The position numbers were made by a program, and so were the translations under genes. A stretch of 64,000 bases of DNA from Ficedula albicollis. Lineage: Eukaryota; Chordata; Aves; Passeriformes; Muscicapidae. Within the stretch, counting starts at the first letter, position 1. The number at the start of each line of letters is the position of its first letter. The stretch covers positions 3,355,296 through 3,419,295 of the forward strand of contig NC_021673.1 of the NCBI RefSeq assembly GCF_000247815.1, given 5' to 3'. The notes below the pieces were generated by a model. That model made no database searches. It was not told the DNA's origin and worked only from the letters and a program-made list of their open reading frames with translations. Shown piece after piece: positions 63,239 to 64,000 of this stretch.

Positions 63239-64000
63239 TTTTTTCAGCCACACTTCACACACTCCCCCCACACACACGGTGACTGAGATGTGTGCTGGGT
63301 TTGGATTGAGGCAAAAAGGGGTTTGTAGAAATTGTTTAACCTCTTCAGGCCTTCAGGCATAGTGGCCATCTGCACACTGCCTGTTGGGAATGATGAGAGA
63401 TTGGATCATCTCTGGTTTGAGCCCAGGCACTGTAAAGAAGAATCTCAGCTGACCTGCAAACCCATTCAACATGCAAATTATTTATCATTCATTTAATAAG
63501 GATTTATTGACCAAATTCCCAGAGTTTAGGAGGTTCCTTAGTGGTGTTCGATTTCCCAGCATCAGCACAGCCAATGTTTTCCTGAGCTGTAGGGTCCCTC
63601 ATATCCCAAAAATCTTGATAACCTGTTCTGCTGAAATACATTCAAACAGGAGCACACTGAGCAGATATTCCCTGCCACCATTCTGCTGCAGACTAAAGAG
63701 CAAATAGTAGCTAAATTAATTGAAAAGAGACAGCACAGAACAGGCAGCAACTGAGGAACAGAATTATTTTTTTAACTACTGGAGACAGAGCCAAGACTTA
63801 AAGAAAAAAATGGTTAAATAGAATCTGTGTAAAAGCTTCAGTAATATAAAATCACTTCAGAGCATTTGAAATTTGAAAATATTTTCTCGTTACCATGGAC
63901 AGGTGTCAGATCTGGCTTCCTGAGGCTCCTTGGAGGACTAAAGCACTTTTATCCAAGAACCAGAACATTCCTTTGTAAACAAGTTTTATTCTAGTGTGTC
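63239..64000. other. No recognisable feature
   Basis: Unique-looking sequence to the end of the window. No gene is recognised. Confidence 0.5.

Overview
This window looks like nuclear DNA of a bird, most likely a songbird. The main evidence is about two dozen 5'-truncated CR1 retroposon copies carrying the avian CR1 3' end (sense strand: 'cttccaacccaaaccattc' followed by ATTCTGTG-like octamers). There is also one solo LTR of a type I recognise from songbird endogenous retroviruses, and the base composition is AT-leaning. I found no protein-coding exon, RNA gene, CpG island or CRISPR array that I can defend. The long open frames are all products of simple repeats (hexamer, pentamer, poly-C) or short chance frames. 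The window is best read as intergenic sequence or the inside of a very large intron.

Layout: 1-918 is a tandem block of an unidentified repeat (A-B-A arrangement). 919-6185 is mostly unique sequence with an A/C-rich tract, small CR1 pieces and an 85-bp tandem duplication. 6186-7850 is a nearly perfect 1.65-kb TTTCTC hexamer array. 7905-15736 is unique sequence with CR1 pieces and a 99-bp duplication that abuts a CR1 3' end. 15737-17360 is an 812-bp near-identical tandem duplication. 19683-21131 has two CR1 copies and a T25-C64-G3-T40 tract. 23767-28352 is the CR1-rich part, including a CR1 inserted into an older CR1 and a CR1 whose octamer tail has expanded to several hundred bases. 28353-42006 is sparse. 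42007-42986 is a solo LTR split by a 627-bp uninterrupted run of C. 47397-50814 holds the two longest antisense CR1 copies and a 199-bp duplication. 54685-55967 is a 1.28-kb TTTCC pentamer array. 55968-64000 is sparse, with three more small elements or duplications.

There is no pathway or operon here. Two patterns stand out. First, at least a dozen local tandem duplications of 37 to about 800 bp lie in 64 kb. Second, all three long low-complexity tracts outside the LTR begin or end within about 100 bp of a CR1 3' terminus. The poly-C run and the T/C/G/T tract may be assembly or polishing artefacts and should be checked in raw reads before any biological reading.

All boundaries of repeats were set by eye against remembered CR1 and LTR consensus features. 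Expect errors of 10 bp or so, and more where copies are old.
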